A stretch of DNA of 64,000 bases from Streptomyces sp. NBC_00820 (lineage in GTDB: Bacteria; Actinomycetota; Actinomycetes; Streptomycetales; Streptomycetaceae). The notes below the pieces were generated by a model that saw only the letters and a list, made by a program, of their open reading frames with translations, was not told the DNA's origin and searched no databases. This document shows, piece by piece, positions 40,751 to 50,679 of the stretch. A program made the position numbers and the translations under genes. The DNA is taken from contig NZ_CP108882.1 of the NCBI RefSeq assembly GCF_036347055.1, positions 5,873,501-5,937,500 on the forward strand, read 5' to 3'. Every line of letters begins with the position of its first letter. Position 1 is the stretch's first letter.

Positions 40751-41053
40751 ATGGGCGTCAACAACAGCGGCGAGCTCGAGGTCACTTACAGCGGTATCGA
40801 CGAGACCGCCACTCAGCTCGCGAACCACGCCAAGCGTCTCGAGGAGAGCCTCGAGGCCATCAAGCAGAAGGTCGCCGGCGTCGCCAGCATGTGGGAGGGC
40901 GAGGCCCACTCCGCGTACGCCGAGCAGCAGGCTGCCTGGGACCGCGAGGCCAAGGGCATCCACGAGGCCCTCATGGCCATCGGCAAGGTCGTGCACGCGG
41001 CCGGCGGCGACTACCAGGGTGGCGACCGCAAGGCCGCCAGCTACTACATGTAA
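40751..41053 (+). CDS. esxA: WXG100 protein EsxA
   Basis: A 100-residue WXG100 protein. W48-E-G50 forms the turn (SMWEGEAHSAY) between two helices, and the C-terminus carries Y88QGGD92, the YxxxD secretion signal of type VII substrates. Partner of EsxB; in Streptomyces the pair is secreted and affects development and sporulation in other species. The naming (first gene esxB, second esxA) follows the Streptomyces convention. A hairpin follows at 41093. Confidence 0.92.
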   Translation: MGVNNSGELEVTYSGIDETATQLANHAKRLEESLEAIKQKVAGVASMWEGEAHSAYAEQQAAWDREAKGIHEALMAIGKVVHAAGGDYQGGDRKAASYYM

Positions 41054-41092
41054 GACCGCGCGAGCGGAGCTGACCGGCAGGACGCGGTAGCG

Positions 41093-41121
41093 GGGTGGGC
41101 ACGCACGGGAGGTGCCCACCC
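41093..41121. terminator. Terminator after esxA
   Basis: GGGTGGGCA (41093-41101) pairs perfectly with TGCCCACCC (41113-41121) around an 11-base loop. The hairpin lies over a possible early GTG of the next gene, which supports the later ATG as its start. Confidence 0.7.
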
Positions 41122-41171
41122 TCTGCCGTGCCGGAGGCCGGGACAGTGCAGACGACGAATCGGGACGGGGA

Positions 41172-42233
41172 ATGCACGCCACAGGAGGTGGCCCGGAGGC
41201 GGCCACCGGAGAAGGACCGGGCGGAGCCGCCGGGACGCGGCGACGGGTGGGGCCCTACAGCCTCATCACCGAGCTGGACGATCCCCGCACAAGGCTCCCG
41301 GTCCCCGAGCGGCGCTACATCGCCCGCAGCACCGACGGGCGGTACACCGTGCTGCTCTCCCTCCCCCGGCCGGGATCGGACGCCCAGCGCTTCATGGCGG
41401 AAGCCGAAGCCTCCCGCTACCTCCTCGGCCCCTGTGCCGCCCCGGTCACCGCTCTGGCCGCCCCGGGCGAGGCCGCCTGGTGCAGTCGCCCGTACCTGCC
41501 CGTCCTGCCGCTGCCGACCGCCCTCGCCGTGCACGGCGGCCCGTTGCCCGAGCGGACGGTGCGTGCCGTCGGTGTGGCCCTCGCGGAGACCCTGGCCGTC
41601 ATCCACGGGCAGGGCCTGACGTACGCGGGTGTGTCCCCCGCGGCCGTCCTGCTCACCGCCGAAGGCCCTCGCCTCTCCTGCTTCGGAGCCGTACGCGCCG
41701 CCGCGCCGGACGGCACCCCGCGCTCCGGACTGCCGGGACTGGAGTCCGGCAGCCTGCCCCCGGAACAGGCGTCCGGAGGCCGCCCGCGCCCCCTCGGCGA
41801 CGTGTACGCCCTCGGCGCGACGCTCGCCTACGCGGCGACCGGCCACACGACCCCGGAGCGCGACGAACTCCCGGCCGCCCTGCGTACGGTCATCACCCGA
41901 TGCCTCTCGCGTGACCCGGGGAACCGCCCCCAACTCGCCGAGCTGATAGTTGCGTTGACCGAGAGCGCCCCTTCCGCTGACGCGCCATCCAGCAACGTGC
42001 CCTCCAGCGATGTACCTTCCACCGGCGCACATTCCACCGATGCACCCCCCGCCGGCACCTCCCCCGCGCCCCGCAACGCGCCCCCGTTCGCCCCCGGATG
42101 GCTCCCCGGCCGTGTGATCGCCGCCCTCGCCCATCAGTCGGCGGCCGTCCTCATGGCGGAGATCCCCGCCGGACTGGCGTCCGCGTCCGCGCCCGCTTCT
42201 CCTCCCGCCCACCCGTCCCTCAGCCGGAACTGA
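41172..42233 (+). CDS. Protein-kinase-like pseudokinase
   Basis: A 353-residue protein with the C-lobe outline of a bacterial Ser/Thr kinase but without its catalytic parts. The VAIK lysine is absent (YTVLLSLPR), HRD is replaced by GLTYAGVSPAAVLL, and DFG by CFGAVRAAA; an APE-like PPEQASGG remains, as does the helical end with GNRPQLAEL. A Ser/Pro-rich low-complexity segment (SSNVPSSDVPS) and a helix ending AVLMAEIPAGLA follow. No membrane segment. Start ATG 41172; earlier GTG 41112 lies inside the esxA terminator. Probably a regulator or scaffold for the two kinases downstream. Confidence 0.75.
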   Translation: MHATGGGPEAATGEGPGGAAGTRRRVGPYSLITELDDPRTRLPVPERRYIARSTDGRYTVLLSLPRPGSDAQRFMAEAEASRYLLGPCAAPVTALAAPGEAAWCSRPYLPVLPLPTALAVHGGPLPERTVRAVGVALAETLAVIHGQGLTYAGVSPAAVLLTAEGPRLSCFGAVRAAAPDGTPRSGLPGLESGSLPPEQASGGRPRPLGDVYALGATLAYAATGHTTPERDELPAALRTVITRCLSRDPGNRPQLAELIVALTESAPSADAPSSNVPSSDVPSTGAHSTDAPPAGTSPAPRNAPPFAPGWLPGRVIAALAHQSAAVLMAEIPAGLASASAPASPPAHPSLSRN

Positions 42234-42244
42234 CGACCGCCCCC

Positions 42245-44464
42245 ATGCCTTCCCCCCTCACCCACGACGACCCTCAGGCGATCGGCCCGTACTGGCCGGT
42301 CGCCCGCCTCGGCAGCGGAGGCATGGGCACCGTCTACCTCGCCCGCACGGCAGGCGGCCGTACCGTCGCGCTGAAGACGATGCACGCCCGCATCGCCTCC
42401 GACCCGGCCTTCCGTACCCGCTTCCGGCTGGAGACCGACGCTGCCCGGGTCGTGGGGGAGCGGTTCGGCGCGGGGGTCGTGGACGCGGACCCGCGGGCCG
42501 ACACGCCCTGGTTCGCCACCGAGTACGTGCTCGGGCCGCCCCTCGACGAGGCCGTCGAGCTGTGCGGTCCGCTTCCCGAGGGGTCCGTACGGGTGCTCGG
42601 TGCGGCGCTGTGCGGGGCGCTGGGCCAGCTGCACGGGTCCGACGTGGTCCATCGCGACCTCAAGCCGTCCAACATCCTCATCACCGCCTACGGGCCCAAG
42701 GTCATCGACTTCGGCATCGCCCGCGCGGCCGGGGACGACCGTCTCACCCGTGTCGGAGTCGCCGTAGGCACCCCCGCCTTCATGTCGCCGGAGCAGGCGA
42801 GCGGGCAGGAACACAGCGCGGCGGGCGATGTCTTCGCCCTCGCCAGCGTGCTGGTGTTCGCCGCAACCGGGCACCCGCCCTTCGGCCACGGGCAGCCGGC
42901 CGACCTGCTCTACCGGGTGCAGTACACCGAACCCGACCTGAGCGGCGTACCCGACGGTCTCCGCCCCGTCCTCGCCCGGTGCCTGGACAAGAACCCCTTC
43001 CGGCGTCCCACGACCGGCGAGCTGGCCGCACAACTCCACGACGGATCCGGCGAGTTCGCCGATCATCTGCCGCCCGCGCTCCTGGCCGACGTCGGACGGC
43101 GGGCCACCGAGGTCTGGCAGATCACCCCGCAGCGGCTGCCGGCCCCGCCCGACGAGCCCGACCAGACCGGCGTGGCGTCGACGGCCGTGCCCGTGCGCTG
43201 GTCGCGCCGACGGGTGCTGCTCACCGCCTCGGGTGCGGCACTGGGAGTGGCCGCCGCCGGGGCCGGGGCGTGGGCCGTGACCGCGGGAACCGGCGGCTCC
43301 GCACCGCGGCCCACACCAGGGCCGAGCAACAGCCTCCTGGCGAAGCCGGAGGTGGACTCCGTCTGGCAGATCCAGATCGGCGAGCAGGACCGCTTCGAGA
43401 GCAGCATGCCCTCGCACCCGCACGTCCTGGCGAACCTGGTGACGGCGGTGACCGGTGACCTGGCCGGGGTCATGGCGCAGACGGGGCAGCGCGCGTGGAC
43501 GGTGTCCGGGATGGACATGGCCTGGCAGATCGCCTCCGACGGCCGGCGTCTCGTCGCGCTGACGTCCTCGGGCGATCCGGCGGACCGCGGCGACGCCGGC
43601 GGGGAGGCGCTGCTCATCACGTCCCTCGACCCCCTCAAGGGCGAGATGCGGGAACCCTTCGCCCACCTGTCCGACTTCAACGGCGAGCTCTTCCCGGACC
43701 AGATGGTGTGCACCGCGAACGGTGTCGCCTATGTGGCGGCCGGCCGCGGCCGGTACGTCCACAACACCTTCTCGGCCGCCCAGACCTGGTACCTGCTCGC
43801 CGTCGACATCGCCACCGGCAAGCTGCTGTGGAAGACACCGCTGCCCGCGCGCCGCCCGGGAACCGAGCGGTTCTACTTCCTCTCCGCCGACGTCGTGGGA
43901 CCCCACCTCGTGACACTCCAGGAGGCCAACGACGGCACCGTGCACGCCGTCGTACGCGACACCCGCACCGGTGCCGTCCGCTGGGACCGGCCGCTCGACG
44001 GGGTCGAGGCCGACCGGGTACGCCTGCCCCTGACCACCGACGCGCGGTACCTGTACGCCGGCGTCGGCCGGCTGCGGGCCCTGCGGCTCGACGACGGGAA
44101 GGTGGCCTGGGACTCCAAGTCCGCCCGGCCGGGCCGGACCTACGGGCCGCCGGCGGTGAAGGACGGCACTCTCTACGCGGTCGAGAAGGGGCTCGGGCTC
44201 GTCGCCCTCGACCCGGTGAGCGGCCGGGTCAAGTGGGAGGAGAAGGGCGGCCAGGGCAAGAACGCGGACCTGAACAGCGCGCCCGTCATCGGCACCGGCT
44301 ACGCGTACAGCCGGCGCGGCTCGAAACTCTGGGCCGTCGAACTCTCCTCCCGCACCCCGGCGCATTCCTACCGGACCACCGGCAACCGCTTCATCGCCCA
44401 TGAGAACGCCAAGAGGGTCATCGCGCAGGGCGGCGGCTTCCTGGCGGCCTTCCCCCTGCAGTGA
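42245..44464 (+). CDS. Ser/Thr protein kinase with extracellular PQQ-like beta-propeller (1)
   Basis: A 739-residue receptor-type kinase. Cytoplasmic kinase at ~15-300 with GSGGMGTVY (23-31), K44, HRDLKPSN near 136 and DFGIARA near 155; APE equivalent SPEQASG. A membrane helix (VLLTASGAALGVAAAGAGAWAV, ~325-346) leads to an outer domain of repeated blades of the PQQ type (GKLLWKTPLPARRPG, GAVRWDRPLDG, GKVAWDSKSARP, GRVKWEEKG). It lies 11 bases after the pseudokinase gene. Likely senses an extracytoplasmic ligand and phosphorylates ESX or cell-surface partners. Confidence 0.9.
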   Translation: MPSPLTHDDPQAIGPYWPVARLGSGGMGTVYLARTAGGRTVALKTMHARIASDPAFRTRFRLETDAARVVGERFGAGVVDADPRADTPWFATEYVLGPPLDEAVELCGPLPEGSVRVLGAALCGALGQLHGSDVVHRDLKPSNILITAYGPKVIDFGIARAAGDDRLTRVGVAVGTPAFMSPEQASGQEHSAAGDVFALASVLVFAATGHPPFGHGQPADLLYRVQYTEPDLSGVPDGLRPVLARCLDKNPFRRPTTGELAAQLHDGSGEFADHLPPALLADVGRRATEVWQITPQRLPAPPDEPDQTGVASTAVPVRWSRRRVLLTASGAALGVAAAGAGAWAVTAGTGGSAPRPTPGPSNSLLAKPEVDSVWQIQIGEQDRFESSMPSHPHVLANLVTAVTGDLAGVMAQTGQRAWTVSGMDMAWQIASDGRRLVALTSSGDPADRGDAGGEALLITSLDPLKGEMREPFAHLSDFNGELFPDQMVCTANGVAYVAAGRGRYVHNTFSAAQTWYLLAVDIATGKLLWKTPLPARRPGTERFYFLSADVVGPHLVTLQEANDGTVHAVVRDTRTGAVRWDRPLDGVEADRVRLPLTTDARYLYAGVGRLRALRLDDGKVAWDSKSARPGRTYGPPAVKDGTLYAVEKGLGLVALDPVSGRVKWEEKGGQGKNADLNSAPVIGTGYAYSRRGSKLWAVELSSRTPAHSYRTTGNRFIAHENAKRVIAQGGGFLAAFPLQ

Positions 44465-44498
44465 GCCGCCCGGTGACGAGAAGAGAAAGCGATCAGCG

Positions 44499-46619
44499 AT
44501 GAGACACCTGGAGACCGGCGACCCCCTCCGGCTCGGCCCCTACCGGCTGCTCGGCGTGCTCGGCGAGGGCGGCATGGGCAAGGTGTACATCGGCCAGGAC
44601 CACGCGGGCACCGCGGCCGCCGTCAAGGTGCTCCGGCCCGAACTCGCCCACGACACCGGCCTCGCCCAGCGTTTCGTACGCGAGGCACTGGCGGCCCAGG
44701 CCGTGCGCAGTCCCGGCGTGGCGGCGGTGCTGGGCGCGCAGACCGAGGGCGGACGGCCCTGGATCGCCACCGAGTTCCTCGCCGGACCGACCCTGGACCA
44801 GATCGTCGACGGGCACGGCCCTCTCGACGACGCGAAGCTGCGCGCCCTGGCGGTGTCCCTCGCGCGCACCCTCCGCGACATCCACGCGGCCGGCTTCGTC
44901 CACCGTGACCTCAAGCCGCCGAACATCGTGCTCACCTCCGACGGCCCGCGGATCATCGACTTCGGTATCGCGCGCCCCGAGCACGGGCTGACGCTCACCA
45001 CCACCGGACAGATCCCGGTCACCCCCGGGTACGGCGCCCCCGAGCAGGTGCTGGGCCACCGGGTCAGCACCGCCGCCGACGTCTTCTCCCTCGGTGCCGT
45101 CCTCGTCTACGCGGCCACCGGCCGGCGGGCGTTCGACGGTGCGCACGTGGCCGCCGTCCAGTACGAGGTCGTTCACGGCGAACCGCGCTGGCACGGCATC
45201 CCGCCCGAGCAGCACGCGCTGATCGCGCCCTGCCTGGCGAAGGACGCCGCCGCACGGCCCACTCCCGACCAGATAGCCGCCGCCTTCACCCCGCCGAAGA
45301 AGAACGGCGCGGTGTGGAAGAGCGGCCCGGTGGCCGACGCGATCAGACAGCGGGAGCACGACGTACGGAACCTCACCGCCCCGCTCCTGGCCACGGTGGA
45401 GACGGGGGCGGGGCCGAGCAGACGGCGCCTGCTCACCGGGTTCGCGGCCGGCGGGGCCGTACTCGCCGCGGGCGGCACGGGCACGGGCTGGTGGCTGCTG
45501 CGCGGGGACGGGGGCGGCGCACGCCGGAAGAGCCTTTTCACCTACCCGGCCGCGGTGAAGACGCCCACGGCGCGGCTGCTCTCCGCCGACGACGGCGACT
45601 ACATCATCGGGGGCTCCCCGAAACCGTTGTGGAGCGTTCCCGACGCGACGGACTTCGGGTCTCCGGCCCCCTTGCCCATACGTGACGTCGTCATCGTCGG
45701 CCACCTCCTCAGGGGTGTCGTGGCGCTCAACGCCGTCGACGGCAAGCTCCGCTGGAAGGCTCCGGCGATGCGGATGAGGTCCCGTTACCTCTCGCTCTCC
45801 GACCGGCTCGTGGTGGCCGCCGACGAGCAGGGCACGCTCCACACCTTCGTGCCGTCCACCGGGGAGCCCAAGTGGACGGCACGGGCCGACGCCGCGACCC
45901 TGCTGGCCGCGGACGGGGAGCAGATCTACCTGCTGACCAAGGACCAGCGCCTGCGTGCCGTGAGCCGGGCCGATGCGAGGATCCGCTGGACGGTACGGCT
46001 GCCGGAGGACTTCCGCAAGACGATCGTGCCCAAGCCCGCCGCCGACCAGGGACGGCTGGTCCTCACCACGAGCACCGGGCACGCCATGGCCGTGAACACG
46101 AAGAACGGCCGTACGGAATGGACCGCCCGCGACCTGGCGAAGGAACGGCTGCTCGTCCCGGCGGCCAGGAACGGCGTCGTCCACCTCAACGGCAAGGCGC
46201 TCACCGCGCGCCGGATCTCCGACGGCAAGGAGCTGTGGACCCACACGGAGAAGCATTACTACGACGAGCAGAACTACGAGTGGTCCCGGCCCGGCCTGTA
46301 CGGCGACCTGGTGTACGCGAGCGCCTGCGACAGCGACGTGGGCCACCCTTACGGGTTCGACGTCCGCAGCGGGAAGAAGCAGTGGGAGGCCGGCATCGCG
46401 GTGAAGAACAGCGATGACCCGATCCTGACGCAGGGCAACGGAATCTGGATCATGGACAGAGGCACGGTCCCCACACTGACGACCATGGATACCGTGGGCA
46501 GGGCGCGCGAGATCTGGTCCTACGAACTCACCAGCGGCAGTGATGTGGCCTTCGCGGCCGACGGCAACCGCGTCTTCGCGAGAAGCGGCGCCGCCTTGTA
46601 CGCACTGCCGGTGTTCTGA
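44499..46619 (+). CDS. Ser/Thr protein kinase with extracellular PQQ-like beta-propeller (2)
   Basis: A 706-residue paralogue of the preceding kinase. Kinase motifs: GEGGMGKVY near 22-30, K43, HRDLKPPN near 134, DFGIARPE near 153, and APEQVLG. Membrane helix LLTGFAAGGAVLAAGGTGTGWWLL near 310-333, then a beta-propeller with GKLRWKAPAM, EPKWTARADA, RIRWTVRLP, RTEWTARD and KELWTHTEK blade signatures. The gap to the upstream gene is 34 bases. Ends at a strong bidirectional hairpin against eccC. All three kinase-like genes form one transcript unit after esxBA. Confidence 0.9.
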   Translation: MRHLETGDPLRLGPYRLLGVLGEGGMGKVYIGQDHAGTAAAVKVLRPELAHDTGLAQRFVREALAAQAVRSPGVAAVLGAQTEGGRPWIATEFLAGPTLDQIVDGHGPLDDAKLRALAVSLARTLRDIHAAGFVHRDLKPPNIVLTSDGPRIIDFGIARPEHGLTLTTTGQIPVTPGYGAPEQVLGHRVSTAADVFSLGAVLVYAATGRRAFDGAHVAAVQYEVVHGEPRWHGIPPEQHALIAPCLAKDAAARPTPDQIAAAFTPPKKNGAVWKSGPVADAIRQREHDVRNLTAPLLATVETGAGPSRRRLLTGFAAGGAVLAAGGTGTGWWLLRGDGGGARRKSLFTYPAAVKTPTARLLSADDGDYIIGGSPKPLWSVPDATDFGSPAPLPIRDVVIVGHLLRGVVALNAVDGKLRWKAPAMRMRSRYLSLSDRLVVAADEQGTLHTFVPSTGEPKWTARADAATLLAADGEQIYLLTKDQRLRAVSRADARIRWTVRLPEDFRKTIVPKPAADQGRLVLTTSTGHAMAVNTKNGRTEWTARDLAKERLLVPAARNGVVHLNGKALTARRISDGKELWTHTEKHYYDEQNYEWSRPGLYGDLVYASACDSDVGHPYGFDVRSGKKQWEAGIAVKNSDDPILTQGNGIWIMDRGTVPTLTTMDTVGRAREIWSYELTSGSDVAFAADGNRVFARSGAALYALPVF

Positions 46620-46663
46620 CCCGAACCGCTCCCACGGGTGACCCGCGGCCGCGCGTGAAACGC

Positions 46664-46696
46664 CGAATCCGGCGGTCCCCAGGACCGCCGGATTCG
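46664..46696. terminator. Bidirectional terminator, 15-bp stem
   Basis: Arms 46664-46678 and 46682-46696 are exact reverse complements with the loop CCA, between convergent kinase and eccC genes. Confidence 0.9.
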
Positions 46697-46713
46697 CCAC
46701 CCTCGAGGGTCTG

Positions 46714-49700
46714 TCAGTACTCGACGTCCACCAGACCCGTCTGAACCAGGGGCTTGCCCCGCTTGCGGGACACGAAGACGCCCCGCCCCGCCGGCATCGC
46801 CCGCGGCCGGACCCCGCCCAGGATGTCGCCCTCCGTCGGGTCGCCCGCCATGATGAGGCCCTGAGCGCCCAGTTCCTTCATGCGCTGGACGAACGGCTCG
46901 TACGCGGCACGGCCCGCGCCCGCCGAGGAGCGGGCGATGATGAAGCGGACGCCGACGTCCCGCGCGAACGGGAGCATCTCGGTCAGGCCGCTCAGCGGGT
47001 TGCCGCTGGACGTGGACACGAGGTCGTAGTCGTCGATGACGACGAACACCTGCGGACCGCGCCACCAGCTGCGCTCACGCAACTGCTGCGCGGTGACCTC
47101 GGCCGTCGGGGTCCGGCGCTGCATCAGGTCGGCGAGCGCGGCCATGTGGTGGTCCATCTGGCTCGACATCGGGATGTACTCCGCCAGGTGCGAGGGCGGG
47201 GTGATGTCCAGCAGCGAGCGGCGGTTGTCGACCACGAAGAACTTGGCCTCGTCGCCGCTGTACTGCTGCGTCAGCTGCTTGATCAGCAGCCGCAGCAGGT
47301 TGGACTTGCCGGACTCGCTCTCGCCGAAGACGAGGAAGAACGGGTCCTGGTCGAAGTCGAGGAACACCGGTTCCAGGTTGTCCTCGTCGAGCGCGAAGGC
47401 GACACCCCGCTGGGGGAAGCGGTCGCCCGGCGGCAGCTCCACCGCTTCCAGCTGACGCGGCAGCAGGCGTACCTGCGGCGCGCCCGGCGCCTGCCAGTGC
47501 CGCCCGACCTCGGCGGTCAGCGCCGCCGTCGCCTCGGCGAGATCGGTGTCGGAGGTCAGGCCGTCGATCCGCGGCACCGCCGCCATGAAGTGCAGCTTCT
47601 GCGGGGAGAGGCCGCGGCCGGGGACGCCGGCGGGGACGTTCACGGCCACCTTGCGGTCGATCTCGGAGTCCATGACGTCGCCCAGGCGCAGCTCCAGGCG
47701 GTTCATCAGGTGGTCCTTCATGTTCGCCCGGACCTCCATCGAGCGCGACGCCGTGATGACCACGTGGATGCCGTAGCCGAGACCGCGCGCGGCGATGTCC
47801 AGCACGGCCGGCTCCAGGCCCTCGTAATCCGTACGGAAGTTGCCCCAGCCGTCGACGACCAGGAACACGTCACCCCACGGCTGGTCGGTGACGGAGATGT
47901 CCCCGCGCGCCCGCCGGGCCCGGAAGTCGGCGATGGAGGCGATGCCGGCCGAGCGGAAGTACTCCTCGCGGCGCGTCATCACGCCGTACACCTCGGAGAC
48001 CGTACGGCGCACCCGCTCGGGGTCCAGGCGGGACGCGATCCCGCCCACGTGCGGCAGGTCCGCCACCGCGGCCATGCCGCCGCCACCGAAGTCGAGGCCG
48101 TAGAACTGCACCTCGTGCGGCGTGTGCGTGAGCGCGAAGGAGCAGATCAGGCTGCGCAGCAGCGTCGACTTGCCGGACTGCGGGCCGCCGATGATCTGCA
48201 TGTGGCCCGCCGCGCCCGAGAAGTCGAGCAGCAGCCGGTCGCGGCGCTGCTCGTACGGCTTGTCGACCAGGCCGGCCGGGACGACCAGGCGTCCCGAGGC
48301 CTCGTAGTCGGGCTGGGTGAGACCGCGCCCCTGCACCGCGGTCAGGCCGGGCAGCAGCGCGTCGAGCGAGGGCGGGCTCTCCAGGGGCGGCAGCCACACC
48401 TGGTGTGCCGACGGCCCCTGTGCCTCCAGCCGGCGCACGATCACGTCGAGGACCGTGTCGGCCAGCGCGTCGTCCACGTCCGGCGCGGACTCGACGCGCT
48501 GCTGCGGCACGGCGGTGTACTGCACCGGTACCTCCGTCGCCGTGAACAGCACCGGCCGCCGGTCCACCGGCAGCGGGCCTCCCGGCAGTGCCGTCCGCCG
48601 GCTGCCCGTGCGGTAGGTCCCGGAGACGTACGCCGCCTTGAACCGCACCATCTCGTCCGTGCCGAACTTCAGGAAGCCGGAACCGGGGACGTTGGGGAGT
48701 TCGTAGGCGTCGGGGACGCCCAGCGCGGCACGCGACTCGGCCGCGGAGAACGTCCGCAGACCGATCCGGTACGACAGGTACGTCTCCAGGCCGCGCAGCC
48801 GGCCCTCCTCCAGGCGCTGCGAGGCCAGCAGCAGGTGCACGCCGAGCGAACGGCCGATGCGGCCGATCTGCACGAACATCTCGATGAAGTCCGGCTTGGC
48901 GGTCAGCAGCTCGCTGAACTCGTCGATCACCAGGACGAGCGAGGGGATCGGCTGGAGCGGGGCGCCCGCCGCGCGCGCCTTCTCGTAGTCGTGGATGTTG
49001 GCGTAGTTGCCGGCGTCGCGCAGCATCTCCTGGCGCCGGTTCAGCTCACCGCGGATCGAGTCGCCCATGCGGTCGACCAGGGTCAGGTCGTCGGCCAGGT
49101 TGGTGATGACAGCGGCGACGTGCGGCATCTGGGCCATGCCGGCGAAGGTGGCACCGCCCTTGAAGTCGGCGAGGACGAAGTTCAGGGTCTCGGAGGAGTG
49201 CGTGACCGCGAGGCCCAGCACCAGCGTGCGCAGCAGCTCCGACTTGCCGGAACCCGTGGCGCCGACGCACAGGCCGTGCGGGCCCATGCCCTCCTGCGCG
49301 GCCTCCTTGAGGTCGAGCATGACCGGACGGCCGTCCTCACCGAGGCCGATCGGCACCCGCAGGCGCTCGGCCAGGGCGCGCGGGCGCCAGGTCCGCTTGG
49401 TGTCGACGGAGGCCGCGTCGCCGAGTCCGAGCAGGTCGGTGAACTCCAGGTTGGCGAGCAGCGGTTCGTCGTCGTCGCCGCCCGACGCCATGCGCAGCGG
49501 CGCCAGCTGCCGGGCCAGCGCCTCGGCCGACTCGTGCGACAGGGTGTCCGGGCTGCCCTCGTAGACCATGCCGTGCCCGGACTCCAGGCGCAGCAGGTCC
49601 GGCTGTACGACGACCGACAGGTCGCCCCCGGCGCCCGTCAGCTCACCCGGCACCACCTCGATGACGGTGACGCCCTGCAGACCCTCCGGCGAGGCGAGCA

Positions 49701-50679
49701 CGGAGTCGGGCAGCAGCGACAGATCGTCGAGGACGATCACGATGTGCGGCTCGTCGGGCAGCGGCGCCGCGTCGGGGTGGAAGCGCGGGCGTCCGGTCAG
49801 CCGGGTGGCCAGCAGGTCTTCCAGTTCGCGGGTGTCGCCGCCGATCAGCCGCCGACTGCCCGCGCCGTCCATCGCGCCGGACGTCTGCGTGTGCGGCAGC
49901 CACTTCGCCCAGTCCCAGTGCGGCAGCGCCTCACGCCCCGCGGCCACCGCGACGACCAGGTCCTGGGGGGAGTGCAGCGAGGCCAGCGAGCCGACCAGGG
50001 CACGGGCGCAGCCGCGCACGGACTCCGGCTCACCGCTGAGGGTGACGTGATAGAAGGCGCGCAGCGAGACCGCCATCGGCAGCTCGGTGAGTGTGCCGTG
50101 CAGGGACACGAACCGCTGCATCGCGCCCGCGGTCAGCGGCTCCAGCTGTTCGACGGGACCCGTCTCCGGAGCCAGCAGCGGGGTCGCCAGCGGCTGCGGA
50201 CCCAGACCGACGCGCACGTGCGAGAAGTCCTCGTCGCCGGGCCGCCGCTCCCAGACCCGGCTGCCCTCGGCGACGAGCGCCCAGAGCTGTTCGGGGGAGG
50301 GGTGCAGGTAGTACTGGGCGTCCCGCTGGGCCTTCGCCGTCCGCACGGCGGCCTTGCGGGTCTGCGACAGATAGCTGAGGTAGTCGCGCCGCAGGTCGGC
50401 CAGCTGCCCCTGGGAGCCGCGACGGAAGCGGACCACCATCGCGATCGACATTCCCACCGTCGAGGCGATCATGATCATGCCCATGATCTTCATGAACGGC
50501 TGTCCGTTCGTGAAGAAGAAGACCACGGAACCACCCATGCCGAGCGTGGGCAGCAACTGCATCAGGACGCTCTCCTGATGGCCCCGCGGTAGTTCCGGCG
50601 GTGGCTGGACAGCGATCTCTTCCGTGGGCACTTCGGACGGAAGCGCCCGAGGAGGGCGCTTTACGACAATCTGGCTCAC
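46714..50679 (-). CDS. eccC: Type VII secretion ATPase EccC (three FtsK/SpoIIIE domains)
   Basis: The motor of the ESX system, 1,321 residues. Two membrane helices near 40-85 (MGGSVVFFFTNG, MIMIASTVGMSIAMVV), a stalk (LRRDYLSYLSQTRKAAVRTA), then three P-loop ATPase domains: GATGSGKSELL near 475, GGPQSGKSTLL near 833 and GESESGKSNLL near 1120. Walker B-like VLVIDEFSELL and FVVIDDYDLV are present. EccCa and EccCb are fused here into one chain, unlike mycobacterial ESX-1. Substrates dock on the last ATPase domain in the family. GTG at 50679 is chosen with the standard N-terminus SQIVVKRPPRALP. Confidence 0.95.
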   Translation of the reverse strand: MSQIVVKRPPRALPSEVPTEEIAVQPPPELPRGHQESVLMQLLPTLGMGGSVVFFFTNGQPFMKIMGMIMIASTVGMSIAMVVRFRRGSQGQLADLRRDYLSYLSQTRKAAVRTAKAQRDAQYYLHPSPEQLWALVAEGSRVWERRPGDEDFSHVRVGLGPQPLATPLLAPETGPVEQLEPLTAGAMQRFVSLHGTLTELPMAVSLRAFYHVTLSGEPESVRGCARALVGSLASLHSPQDLVVAVAAGREALPHWDWAKWLPHTQTSGAMDGAGSRRLIGGDTRELEDLLATRLTGRPRFHPDAAPLPDEPHIVIVLDDLSLLPDSVLASPEGLQGVTVIEVVPGELTGAGGDLSVVVQPDLLRLESGHGMVYEGSPDTLSHESAEALARQLAPLRMASGGDDDEPLLANLEFTDLLGLGDAASVDTKRTWRPRALAERLRVPIGLGEDGRPVMLDLKEAAQEGMGPHGLCVGATGSGKSELLRTLVLGLAVTHSSETLNFVLADFKGGATFAGMAQMPHVAAVITNLADDLTLVDRMGDSIRGELNRRQEMLRDAGNYANIHDYEKARAAGAPLQPIPSLVLVIDEFSELLTAKPDFIEMFVQIGRIGRSLGVHLLLASQRLEEGRLRGLETYLSYRIGLRTFSAAESRAALGVPDAYELPNVPGSGFLKFGTDEMVRFKAAYVSGTYRTGSRRTALPGGPLPVDRRPVLFTATEVPVQYTAVPQQRVESAPDVDDALADTVLDVIVRRLEAQGPSAHQVWLPPLESPPSLDALLPGLTAVQGRGLTQPDYEASGRLVVPAGLVDKPYEQRRDRLLLDFSGAAGHMQIIGGPQSGKSTLLRSLICSFALTHTPHEVQFYGLDFGGGGMAAVADLPHVGGIASRLDPERVRRTVSEVYGVMTRREEYFRSAGIASIADFRARRARGDISVTDQPWGDVFLVVDGWGNFRTDYEGLEPAVLDIAARGLGYGIHVVITASRSMEVRANMKDHLMNRLELRLGDVMDSEIDRKVAVNVPAGVPGRGLSPQKLHFMAAVPRIDGLTSDTDLAEATAALTAEVGRHWQAPGAPQVRLLPRQLEAVELPPGDRFPQRGVAFALDEDNLEPVFLDFDQDPFFLVFGESESGKSNLLRLLIKQLTQQYSGDEAKFFVVDNRRSLLDITPPSHLAEYIPMSSQMDHHMAALADLMQRRTPTAEVTAQQLRERSWWRGPQVFVVIDDYDLVSTSSGNPLSGLTEMLPFARDVGVRFIIARSSAGAGRAAYEPFVQRMKELGAQGLIMAGDPTEGDILGGVRPRAMPAGRGVFVSRKRGKPLVQTGLVDVEY

